Source of the DNA: DATLYH01 sp035575035
Lineage (GTDB): Bacteria; Planctomycetota; Planctomycetia; Gemmatales; Gemmataceae
Assembly (NCBI GenBank): GCA_035575035.1
Contig: DATLYH010000144.1
Location: forward strand, 1-18,200
Length of the DNA: 18,200 nucleotides
Direction of reading: 5' to 3'
Both the position numbers and the translations under genes were made by a program. The notes beneath the pieces are model-generated. The model searched no databases and had not been told where the DNA came from. It saw only the letters and a program-made list of their open reading frames with translations. Positions within the stretch are counted from its first letter, which is position 1. Each line of letters opens with the position of its first letter. Shown here piece after piece: positions 10,034 to 16,072 of the stretch.

Positions 10034-12142
10034 ATGCTCGAGAGACTTCGCAACATCGGCATCATCGCTCACGTGGACGCGGGCAAAACCACGACCACCG
10101 AGCGCATCCTCTACTTCGCCGGCTGCAAGCACAAGGCCGGCGACGTGGACGAGGGGAACACCACCACCGACTACGATCCGCTCGAGAAGGCCAAGGGGAT
10201 CACCATCAACAGCGCCGCGGTCACGGTGGACTGGGACAACGTCCGCATCACCCTGATCGACACGCCGGGACACGTCGATTTCACCGCCGAGGTCGAGCGT
10301 TCCCTGCGCGTTCTCGATGGGGCCGTGGGCATCTTCTGCGCCGTCGGCGGCGTCGAGGTCCAGAGTGAGACCGTCTGGCACCAGGCCGACAAGCACCGCG
10401 TGCCGCGGATTGCCTTCATCAACAAGCTCGACCGCACCGGCGCCGACTTCTGGGGCTGCATCGAGCAGATGAAGAGCAAGCTCGGCATTGTGCCCGCGGT
10501 CTGCACCATCCCGGCCGGCCAGGATAGTGCTTTCGAGGGTGTTATCGACCTGATCCGGATGCAATTCTGGTATCAGGACCGGGATGATCCCACCCACCTG
10601 CGTTACGAATGGCGTACCATTCCCGAGTCGTACCGGGCCGAGGCCGAACGGGCCCGCGAGCAGTTGCTCGAGACGGCGACCCATGCCTGCGACGAGCTGC
10701 TGGAAGCGGTCCTGGAAGGGAACGAGGTGTCCGAGGAGATGCTGCGCCGCGCCCTGCGGGCCGGCACCCTTGCCGGCAAACTGACCCCGGTGCACTGCGG
10801 CTCGGCCAAGGAGTACCACGGCGTCCGGCTGCTCCTGGATGCGATTCGGGATTATCTCCCGTCGCCCAAGGACCGGCCGCCGGTGGAAGGCTTTGTCCCC
10901 AAGACCCGCGAGCCGGCCCAGCGCCGGCCCGAGCGGGACGAGCCGTTCTGCGCCCTGGCCTTCAAGACGATTGGCGAGAAGCACGGCGACCTGGTCTTCC
11001 TGCGCATCTACGCCGGGGTGCTCCGGCCGGGTGACACCGTCTTCAACAGCACGATCAAGAAGGCCGAGCGCGTCAGCCATATCTACCGGTTAATGGGTGA
11101 TCGGCGCGAGCGGCTGGAGGAGGCCGGCCCGGGCGAGATCGTGGCCGTCGTCGGGCTGAAACAGACGGCGACCGGCCACACGCTCTGCGCCACGGATCAG
11201 CCCATCGTCCTGGAAGAGATCCGCTTCCCCGAGCCGGTCATCTCTCAGGCGATCATCCCCGGCAAGAACGTGGACGAGAGCAAGCTCGCCGATGCCCTGG
11301 GCAAGATGGTCCGCGATGATCCGACGCTGCGCTGCCGCACCGACCCGGAAACCAATCAGTTGATCCTGAGCGGCATGGGCGAGCTGCACCTGGAGGTGGC
11401 GGTCCACAAGCTGGAGCGCGACCACGGCGTGCCGGTGTCGGTCGGCAAGCCGATGGTGGCCTACCGGCAGACGCTGGCCCGGCCGGTCGAGCTGGAGACG
11501 CGCTACATCAAGCAGACGGGGGGCCGCGGCAAGTACGCCGTCATCTATATGCGCTTCGAGCCGCTGACCAAGGAGCAGGCGGCGGAGCTAGCCGCCGAGA
11601 TGGAAGAGCGGGGCGAACGGCCCGACCCGAACAACCTCTTCTTCAAGGACGAGATCTTCGGCGGGGCGGTGCCGACCGAGTACATCCCCGCGGTGGAGGA
11701 GGGCTTCCGGCAGGCGTGTCAGAAGGGGGCCAAGTACGGCTTTCCGTGCGTGGACATCCTGGCGACGTTGCTGGACGGCAAGTACCACGAGGTGGATAGC
11801 TCGGCCGACACCTTCAGGCTGGCCGCCATCGAGTGCTTCCGCGACGCCCAGCTCAAGGCAGGGCTGGTGCTGTTGGAGCCGATCATGAACGTGGTGGTGT
11901 ACGCCCCAGGGCAGTACCTGGGCGACCTGATCCGCGACGTGAGCCGGCGGCGTGGCGAGATCCTCAACTCCCGTCTGGACAAGGGGCGCTGCCAGCTGCA
12001 TGCCTATGTGCCGTTGGCGGAGCTGTTCGGCTACACCAGCGAGCTGCGCAACTTCACCAGCGGCACAGCGTCGTTCAGCATGGAGCCGAGCCACTACGCC
12101 CCAGTCAAGGAGGAGTTGGCCGACCTGCGCCAGGCCAGTTAA
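10034..12142 (+). CDS. fusA: elongation factor G, canonical translocase type (spdEFG1-like)
   Basis: This 702-residue GTPase moves tRNA and mRNA through the ribosome. Domain I begins at once (MLERLRNIGIIAHVDAGKTTTT), with the P-loop at 12-20, then DTPGH and NKLD. Unlike its neighbour at 5477 it keeps GMGELHLEV in domain III and both domain IV tip loops: KQTGGRGKYA (about 491-500) and DGKYHEVDSS, where H585 matches the E. coli His583 needed for translocation. The C-terminus GYTSELRNFTSGTASFSMEPSHYAPV is the typical domain V. One small oddity is KGITI in the switch I motif, where most EF-Gs have RGITI. The open frame extends upstream to about 9938, but ATG 10034 gives the normal N-terminus. No strong Shine-Dalgarno is visible. 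It is transcribed apart from the str cluster, behind its own leader region. Confidence 0.93.
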   Translation: MLERLRNIGIIAHVDAGKTTTTERILYFAGCKHKAGDVDEGNTTTDYDPLEKAKGITINSAAVTVDWDNVRITLIDTPGHVDFTAEVERSLRVLDGAVGIFCAVGGVEVQSETVWHQADKHRVPRIAFINKLDRTGADFWGCIEQMKSKLGIVPAVCTIPAGQDSAFEGVIDLIRMQFWYQDRDDPTHLRYEWRTIPESYRAEAERAREQLLETATHACDELLEAVLEGNEVSEEMLRRALRAGTLAGKLTPVHCGSAKEYHGVRLLLDAIRDYLPSPKDRPPVEGFVPKTREPAQRRPERDEPFCALAFKTIGEKHGDLVFLRIYAGVLRPGDTVFNSTIKKAERVSHIYRLMGDRRERLEEAGPGEIVAVVGLKQTATGHTLCATDQPIVLEEIRFPEPVISQAIIPGKNVDESKLADALGKMVRDDPTLRCRTDPETNQLILSGMGELHLEVAVHKLERDHGVPVSVGKPMVAYRQTLARPVELETRYIKQTGGRGKYAVIYMRFEPLTKEQAAELAAEMEERGERPDPNNLFFKDEIFGGAVPTEYIPAVEEGFRQACQKGAKYGFPCVDILATLLDGKYHEVDSSADTFRLAAIECFRDAQLKAGLVLLEPIMNVVVYAPGQYLGDLIRDVSRRRGEILNSRLDKGRCQLHAYVPLAELFGYTSELRNFTSGTASFSMEPSHYAPVKEELADLRQAS

Positions 12143-12174
12143 CCGGCGGGGCCTCGTGAAGTGCGTCTGGCGAG

Positions 12175-12261
12175 CGGCCGGCTGACGCCGGCTGGTGACA
12201 GTAGCACCGGCCGGCTGACGCCGGCCGCTCGCCTCTCGCACCGGCCGGCTGACGCCGGCCG
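12175..12261 (+). repeat. GGCCGGC-TGAC-GCCGGCC hairpin repeat cluster, copy 2
   Basis: Three copies of the core CGGCCGGCTGACGCCGGCCG lie at 12175-12194 (one mismatch), 12208-12227 and 12242-12261, each an 8-bp stem with a TGAC loop. The 37 bp at 12197-12233 are identical to 7619-7655. The cluster begins about 30 bp after the stop of the second EF-G gene, the same position as copy 1 relative to the first EF-G gene. Confidence 0.85.
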
Positions 12262-12345
12262 CTCGCAGCGCTTGTAGGGGGCAACCCGAGAACGGTCTCG
12301 TCGGCGGGGTGGTAGCCGAACGCGCCAGAGTTCGGGTCCGTTACC

Positions 12346-12365
12346 TTCGCCCGAATTCGGGCGAA
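12346..12365 (+). promoter_or_regulatory. 20-bp perfect palindrome, likely operator upstream of nadB
   Basis: TTCGCCCGAATTCGGGCGAA reads the same on both strands without a spacer. Its centre lies about 50 bp upstream of the predicted start of transcription. A related, weaker inverted repeat, CCGAAC-N8-GTTCGG, lies at 12316-12335, about 30 bp (three helical turns) further upstream. Together they look like a dimeric regulator's primary and secondary sites. Which regulator would bind is unknown. Confidence 0.55.
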
Positions 12366-12390
12366 TTCGGCTCCAATCCCCCCGCCGTCC

Positions 12391-12399
12391 TGATACACT
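12391..12399 (+). promoter_or_regulatory. extended -10 promoter of nadB
   Basis: TGATACACT combines the TGn extension with TACACT, a good -10 hexamer. The -35 position 17 bp upstream (CTCCAA) is poor, as is common for extended -10 promoters. Transcription would start near 12406, leaving a leader of about 165 nt before ATG 12570. Confidence 0.55.
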
Positions 12400-12411
12400 G
12401 AAAGTGCCTGG

Positions 12412-12549
12412 CCGGCATCCCTGGAGGCGCTCAGGTAGAAGACGTTGGCAGCTTCGTTCCGTCTCGCCTGAGGTTCTGGGAATGCCGGGCAATGCCTGGG
12501 CATGACTTCCTGGTCCGTGACGCAGCCCAAGGTGGGAGTCGTGGGCTGC
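12412..12549 (+). ncRNA. structured 5' leader of nadB, candidate cis-regulatory RNA
   Basis: Three nested stems share one axis. CCGGCAT-CCC (12412-12421) pairs with GGG-A-ATGCCGG (12478-12488, one bulged A). Inside it CTCAGG (12430-12435) pairs with CCTGAG (12467-12472). Innermost AGACG (12440-12444) pairs with CGTCT (12460-12464). A second hairpin, GCAGCCCA (12522-12529) with TGGGCTGC (12542-12549), ends 20 bases before the nadB ATG and holds a purine-rich GGTGGGAG in its loop. ATGCC at 12482-12486 could pair instead with GGCAT at 12499-12503, which would open the outer stem. This is the layout expected of a riboswitch or protein-binding leader. It does not match any riboswitch consensus I can recall. 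The fold was read by eye. Confidence 0.45.
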
Positions 12550-12569
12550 TTCGATCCTGCTTCCTGACC

Positions 12570-14189
12570 ATGACCTTCCCCCACCGCTACCTGGTGCAGT
12601 TCGGGCCCAAGCAAACGCCCCACCTGTTCACTGACATCCTGGTCATCGGCGCCGGCATCGCAGGGCTGCGGGCCGCCCTTGAGGTGCCGCCTGACTTCCA
12701 GGTCCTGGTCGTCACCAAGGACAGCATCCAGCAGAGCAACAGTTCCTTTGCCCAGGGCGGCATTGCCGGCGTGCTGTCCCCGGAAGACCGCTTCGAGAAC
12801 CACATCGAGGACACCCTTACTGCCGGTGCCGGGCTGTGCGATCGGCCGGTTGTGGAGATGGTTGTCCGCGAGGCCCCCGCCCAGATCAACGACCTGATCC
12901 GCTGGGGCACCCGCTTCGATGAGGAAGGGGGCCAGCTCGCCCTGACCCGCGAAGGAGGGCACAGCCATCGCCGCATCGTCCACGCCCTGGGCGATGCCAC
13001 CGGCCATGAGGTGATGCGGGCCATCATCGAACGCGCTCTTCAGACACCGAACATCACCGTCTGGGACAACACCTTCACCATCGACCTGCTGACTCACGAG
13101 GGGCGGTGCGTCGGGGCGTTGGTCTGGCGGCCGGGGCGCGACCAGCTGCTGATCTGGGCCAAGCAGACCATCCTGGCCTCGGGCGGGGCCGGCATGGTCT
13201 ACCGCGAGACCACCAATCCGCCGGTGGCGACCGGCGACGGCATGGCCGCTGCCTACCGCGCCGGGGCCGAGCTGCGCGACATGGAGTTCATGCAGTTCCA
13301 TCCCACGGTCCTGTACGTCGCTGGCTCCGGCCGTTTCCTCATCAGCGAGGCGGTCCGCGGCGAGGGGGCCTACCTGCGCGACAAGAACGGCATCCGCTTC
13401 ATGCCGGAGGAGGACCCCCGCGCCGAGTTGGCCCCGCGCGACATCGTCTCGCAGGCCATCGTCCGCCGCATGGAGCGCACCCAGCATCCCAGCGTCTACC
13501 TCGACCTGTCGCACCTCGACCCCAAACTGGTCCTCCAGCGTTTCCCCGGCATCGCTCGGGTTTGCCGGAGCTTCGGCCTGGACATCACCCGCGACCTCAT
13601 CCCGGTGCGGCCCGGCGCTCATTACATGATCGGCGGCGTCACGGTGGACCTGGAGGGACGGACCACGCTGCCGGGGTTATGGGCGGCCGGAGAGGTGACC
13701 TCCAGCGGACTGCACGGTGCCAACCGGCTGGCATCCAACAGCCTGTTGGAAGGATTGGTCTACGGCGCTCGCTGCGGCCGGGGGGCGGCGGCGGAGGCGG
13801 CCCGCATGCCCGACACCTTCACCATCCCGCCGATCCAGTGCCGCTTTGAGCCTGGACCGGCCGACACCCTCGATGTGGCCGACGTGACCAACGCCCTGCG
13901 CAGCTTGATGGTCCGCGAGATGGGCGTGATGCGCGACGAGGCCGGCCTGCGCGAGGCGGAGCGGACGGTGGCCTTCTGGTGCCGTTACGCCCTGGCGCGA
14001 GAGTTCAGCTCGCGGGCCGGCTGGGAATTACAGAACATGCTGACCGTTGCCCGGCTGATGATCGGCTCGGCATTGGCACGGCAGGAATCGCGCGGCGTCC
14101 ACTTTCGCACCGACTTCCCCCGGCGCGACGACGCCAACTGGCAGCGACATTTGATCTGTCCGCCTTTTCCGCAGGCGGTCTCGGTCTGA
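12570..14189 (+). CDS. nadB: L-aspartate oxidase
   Basis: NadB oxidises L-aspartate to iminoaspartate, which NadA condenses with dihydroxyacetone phosphate to quinolinate in de novo NAD synthesis. The product (539 residues from ATG 12570) has the FAD Rossmann motif VIGAGIAGLRAALE near the N-terminus and the QGGIAGV segment. It also has HSHRRIVHALGDATG, the catalytic-region FMQFHPT, and the family signature GEVTSSGLHGANRLASNSLLE near 13690-13750. The C-terminal helical domain follows. The frame is open to ATG 12492, but 12570 is preferred: the extra residues resemble no NadB N-terminus, and a perfect 8-bp hairpin (12522-12549) falls in that stretch. Neither start has a clear Shine-Dalgarno. 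nadA and nadC are not adjacent. Specific family features rather than succinate dehydrogenase features make the call firm. Confidence 0.93.
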   Translation: MTFPHRYLVQFGPKQTPHLFTDILVIGAGIAGLRAALEVPPDFQVLVVTKDSIQQSNSSFAQGGIAGVLSPEDRFENHIEDTLTAGAGLCDRPVVEMVVREAPAQINDLIRWGTRFDEEGGQLALTREGGHSHRRIVHALGDATGHEVMRAIIERALQTPNITVWDNTFTIDLLTHEGRCVGALVWRPGRDQLLIWAKQTILASGGAGMVYRETTNPPVATGDGMAAAYRAGAELRDMEFMQFHPTVLYVAGSGRFLISEAVRGEGAYLRDKNGIRFMPEEDPRAELAPRDIVSQAIVRRMERTQHPSVYLDLSHLDPKLVLQRFPGIARVCRSFGLDITRDLIPVRPGAHYMIGGVTVDLEGRTTLPGLWAAGEVTSSGLHGANRLASNSLLEGLVYGARCGRGAAAEAARMPDTFTIPPIQCRFEPGPADTLDVADVTNALRSLMVREMGVMRDEAGLREAERTVAFWCRYALAREFSSRAGWELQNMLTVARLMIGSALARQESRGVHFRTDFPRRDDANWQRHLICPPFPQAVSV

Positions 14190-14191
14190 CC

Positions 14192-14228
14192 TATACTTGG
14201 GGAGGGTCTCAAGTTCAGGAACCCTCCC
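14192..14228 (+). promoter_or_regulatory. -10-like box and hairpin between nadB and the HU-like gene
   Basis: TATACT (14192-14197) starts three bases after the nadB stop. GGGAGGGT (14200-14207) pairs perfectly with ACCCTCCC (14221-14228) around a 13-nt loop, with no T-tract after it. This could be a promoter plus leader hairpin for the gene at 14278, or a weak end signal for nadB. No good -35 is visible. Confidence 0.35.
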
Positions 14229-14277
14229 GTCCGAAAAAGACAAGGGCCTTTTCCGTGGACAGAAAGGGGAATATCCC

Positions 14278-14775
14278 ATGCGCAAGGGACACTGGCTGGG
14301 TCTGGGGATCCTTCTGGGGGTGATCGTCCTGATCCTGGCGGTCGCATCGCCCGCCCATTCGCAGAAAGCGCCGCCGCCGAAGGAGGAAGGCGGCCTGGTC
14401 CAGAAACTGGCTCGCTCGGCGAAGCTGTCGGAGGAGCAGGCCGGCCGTTTCCTGGAGGCGCTCGGTCCCGCCATCCGCGCCGAGCTGGCCGCGGGCAAAA
14501 CGGTGAACCTTCCTGGCCTGGGCACCTTCCGTGTGGTCCGCATCGCCGAGCACAAGGACATGATCGTCGGCGGCCGACAGGGAGGAACGCCGATCGTCGT
14601 CCCGGCCGTGAACAACGTGGAGTTCCTGCCGGCCGGGGAGTTGTCCAGCGCCGCCAACGCGCCGACAGCCGTCCCGGCCGATGTGGTGCTGCCGTTCCAG
14701 TACAACCCCCTGCCCGGCCAGACCCCGGGCCAGAAGACCGGCCGAACGCGCGTCCCGACCATCCGGGTTCCCTGA
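14278..14775 (+). CDS. exported HU-like (DNABII-fold) protein
   Basis: The 165-residue product begins with a clear Sec signal peptide: MRKGHW, a hydrophobic core from about 7 to 23, and an AHS/Q cleavage site near residue 28. Residues about 40-127 match the HU/IHF fold in order. First comes the helical pair LVQKLARSAKLSEEQAGRFLEAL, then the AAGKTVNLPGLGTFRV turn (HU consensus G-x-G-x-F), then a beta-arm region, and then VNNVEFLPAGEL, equivalent to the end of HU. The arm tip reads GGRQGGTP and lacks the RNP motif of cytosolic HU, so DNA binding may be altered. A Pro/Gly/Thr-rich tail follows to residue 165. GGGGA at 14266-14270 is seven bases from the ATG. The next gene starts 13 bp after its stop, so the two are probably co-transcribed. 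Role unknown; extracellular or envelope DNA binding is a guess. Confidence 0.75.
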   Translation: MRKGHWLGLGILLGVIVLILAVASPAHSQKAPPPKEEGGLVQKLARSAKLSEEQAGRFLEALGPAIRAELAAGKTVNLPGLGTFRVVRIAEHKDMIVGGRQGGTPIVVPAVNNVEFLPAGELSSAANAPTAVPADVVLPFQYNPLPGQTPGQKTGRTRVPTIRVP

Positions 14776-14788
14776 GGCGCAAGGCCGT

Positions 14789-15709
14789 ATGGATCACGAC
14801 CAACGCTTCAAAACGCTGATCCAGGCCTTCTTCGGCGACTTCCTCCAGCTTTTCTTTGCGTCCTGGGCCCAGCGACTGGACTGCGCCGCGGTCGAATGGC
14901 TGGATAAAGAGGTCTTTCCCGATCCCCCCGAAGGCCCGCGGCGCGTCCTGGATCTGGTTGCCAAGGTCCCCACGCGCCAGGCTGTCCCCGGTCAGCGGTC
15001 CGGCGAACCGGAGCACTGGTTGGCTCTCGTCCATATCGAAATCGAGTCGCCGGACAAGGCGACACCGTTGCGGCCGCGTATGTTCCGCGCTTATGTCCAC
15101 CTACGCGATCGGCACGAGCTGCCCGTCCTGCCGATCGCGCTGTACTTGCAGGTTGGCCTGGATGGCATCGGGATAGATGTCTACGAAGAGCGCTTCTGGG
15201 AGCTACAGCCGGTACATTTCGAATACTTGTACGTAGGGCTGCCGGCCCTGGACGCGGTACAATATGTGGAAGGGGAGAACTGGTTGGGTGTGGCGCTGGC
15301 TGCACTGATGAGGATTCCTCCGGAGCGGGCAGCCTGGCTGGGGGCCGAGGCGCTACGGCGGCTCAAGGATGCTCCCCTGACCGAGCAGCGGCGTTTCCTT
15401 TTGGGGGAGTGTGTTCAGGCCTACCTACCGCTGAACGAGGAGCAACGGCGCGAATTCGATCGGCTGCTGGCAACGGGACCCTATCGAGGAGTTCAAGCCA
15501 TGAACATCACCTGGTACGAGCGGGGAGTAGAAAAAGGTGTCGAGAAAGGCCAGCGGGAACTGTTACGGGAACAGCTGGAAGAGCGTTTCGGCCCGTTGTC
15601 GCTGTCGGTTGTGGACCGGCTGGAACAGCTGCCCGCCGATCGCTTGAAGGCGCTGGGCAGAGCGATGTTGCGGGCGCAGTCGCTGCGGGAGCTGGGGTTG
15701 GAGGATTAA
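14789..15709 (+). CDS. Rpn/PD-(D/E)XK nuclease-like protein with C-terminal DUF4351
   Basis: This 306-residue protein resembles the Rpn/YhgA-type putative transposase/recombination nucleases found in large paralogous sets in planctomycetes and cyanobacteria. The PD-(D/E)XK core is suggested by D55 in RVLDLVAKV and by E84-I-E86-S in LALVHIEIESPDK, where Rpn proteins often read EHQS. It is followed by RPRMFRAYVHL, equivalent to the family's mp.R...Y segment. The C-terminal 60 residues (ERGVEKGVEKGQRELL then LEERFGPLSLSVVDRLEQL) fit DUF4351. The canonical active-site lysine is replaced by Glu86, so catalysis is uncertain. ATG 14789 is chosen over earlier in-frame codons because it clears the preceding gene; AAGG lies four bases upstream. 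It is tightly spaced after the HU-like gene, so the pair may share transcription. Confidence 0.8.
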   Translation: MDHDQRFKTLIQAFFGDFLQLFFASWAQRLDCAAVEWLDKEVFPDPPEGPRRVLDLVAKVPTRQAVPGQRSGEPEHWLALVHIEIESPDKATPLRPRMFRAYVHLRDRHELPVLPIALYLQVGLDGIGIDVYEERFWELQPVHFEYLYVGLPALDAVQYVEGENWLGVALAALMRIPPERAAWLGAEALRRLKDAPLTEQRRFLLGECVQAYLPLNEEQRREFDRLLATGPYRGVQAMNITWYERGVEKGVEKGQRELLREQLEERFGPLSLSVVDRLEQLPADRLKALGRAMLRAQSLRELGLED

Positions 15710-15819
15710 CCCCCTCGGAGGGATGAAGTTGGTGCGCATGCGGCCCGAGAAAGAGAAGCGGCAGCAGCCGCGCGAGCCGCCCGCGCCGGTGCGGAACGGC
15801 CCCTCTTCGGGCGGCTCGG

Positions 15820-15848
15820 TTGACATTCCGCTCACCCGTGCCTACATT
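15820..15848 (+). promoter_or_regulatory. promoter of the cimA leader
   Basis: TTGACA (15820-15825), a perfect -35, is followed after exactly 17 bp by TACATT (15843-15848), a 4/6 match to the -10. This is the best promoter in the window. Transcription would begin near 15855, about 218 nt before the cimA start and about 32 nt before the leader ORF. Confidence 0.65.
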
Positions 15849-15886
15849 GAGGAAAATTGGTTGGTCCCTCACGAGGCGATAGGCCG

Positions 15887-15997
15887 ATGGTCCGAATCCC
15901 CCATCTAGCCCGGCATCCGATCGTGATTATCGCGGCGCAGGGAGTGCGCCTTGTCCAGATCGGTGGGGAGGTAGGGAGGGCCAGCGCCGGGGTTTGA
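15887..15997 (+). CDS. putative cimA leader peptide (36 aa, Ile/Val/Leu-rich)
   Basis: ATG 15887 opens 36 codons ending at TGA 15995-15997. Thirteen of the 36 residues are Ile, Val or Leu, with the run I12-V13-I14-I15 (ATC GTG ATT ATC, 15920-15931). GAGG at 15873-15876 lies ten bases before the start. A perfect hairpin, GGCGCA-N5-TGCGCC (15934-15950), begins two bases after the run, so a ribosome stalled there would mask its 5' arm. Its place between a strong promoter and a terminator in front of an isoleucine-pathway gene is what makes it a leader-peptide candidate. Its function is inferred. Confidence 0.5.
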   Translation: MVRIPHLARHPIVIIAAQGVRLVQIGGEVGRASAGV

Positions 15998-16024
15998 TCC
16001 CTGATTCGAGTTTGTGATGTCCCG

Positions 16025-16056
16025 GCCCTGGAGTGGCAACCCTCCGGGGCTTTTTT
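16025..16056 (+). terminator. intrinsic terminator in the cimA leader (candidate attenuator)
   Basis: GCCCTGGAG (16025-16033) pairs with CTCCGGGGC (16042-16050), nine pairs with one U-G, followed by TTTTTT (16051-16056). It ends 16 bp before the cimA ATG, too little room for another promoter, so cimA transcripts must read through it. A competing pairing is visible: GCC (15948-15950) and TCCAG (15954-15958) with GGC (16035-16037) and CTGGA (16028-16032). That pairing would break the terminator stem. Confidence 0.75.
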
Positions 16057-16072
16057 CGTTCAGGCATCCACC

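Noticed and set aside
12105..13622. 505-codon minus-strand open frame across nadB and the repeats
   Set aside because: Part of it is a translation of the hairpin repeats (recurrent RPASAGR-type peptides) and the rest is the nadB shadow.
15723..15908. 61-codon + strand ORF between the Rpn-like gene and cimA
   Set aside because: Its ATG directly abuts GGAGGG, composition is low-complexity Arg/Pro, and the best promoter in the window (15820-15848) lies inside it. A GTG start at 15732 has better spacing, so it is unlikely rather than excluded.
15985..16006. tRNA T-arm-like GGGG-TTTGAT-CCCT
   Set aside because: The loop is six rather than seven bases, and no acceptor, D or anticodon arms can be built around it.
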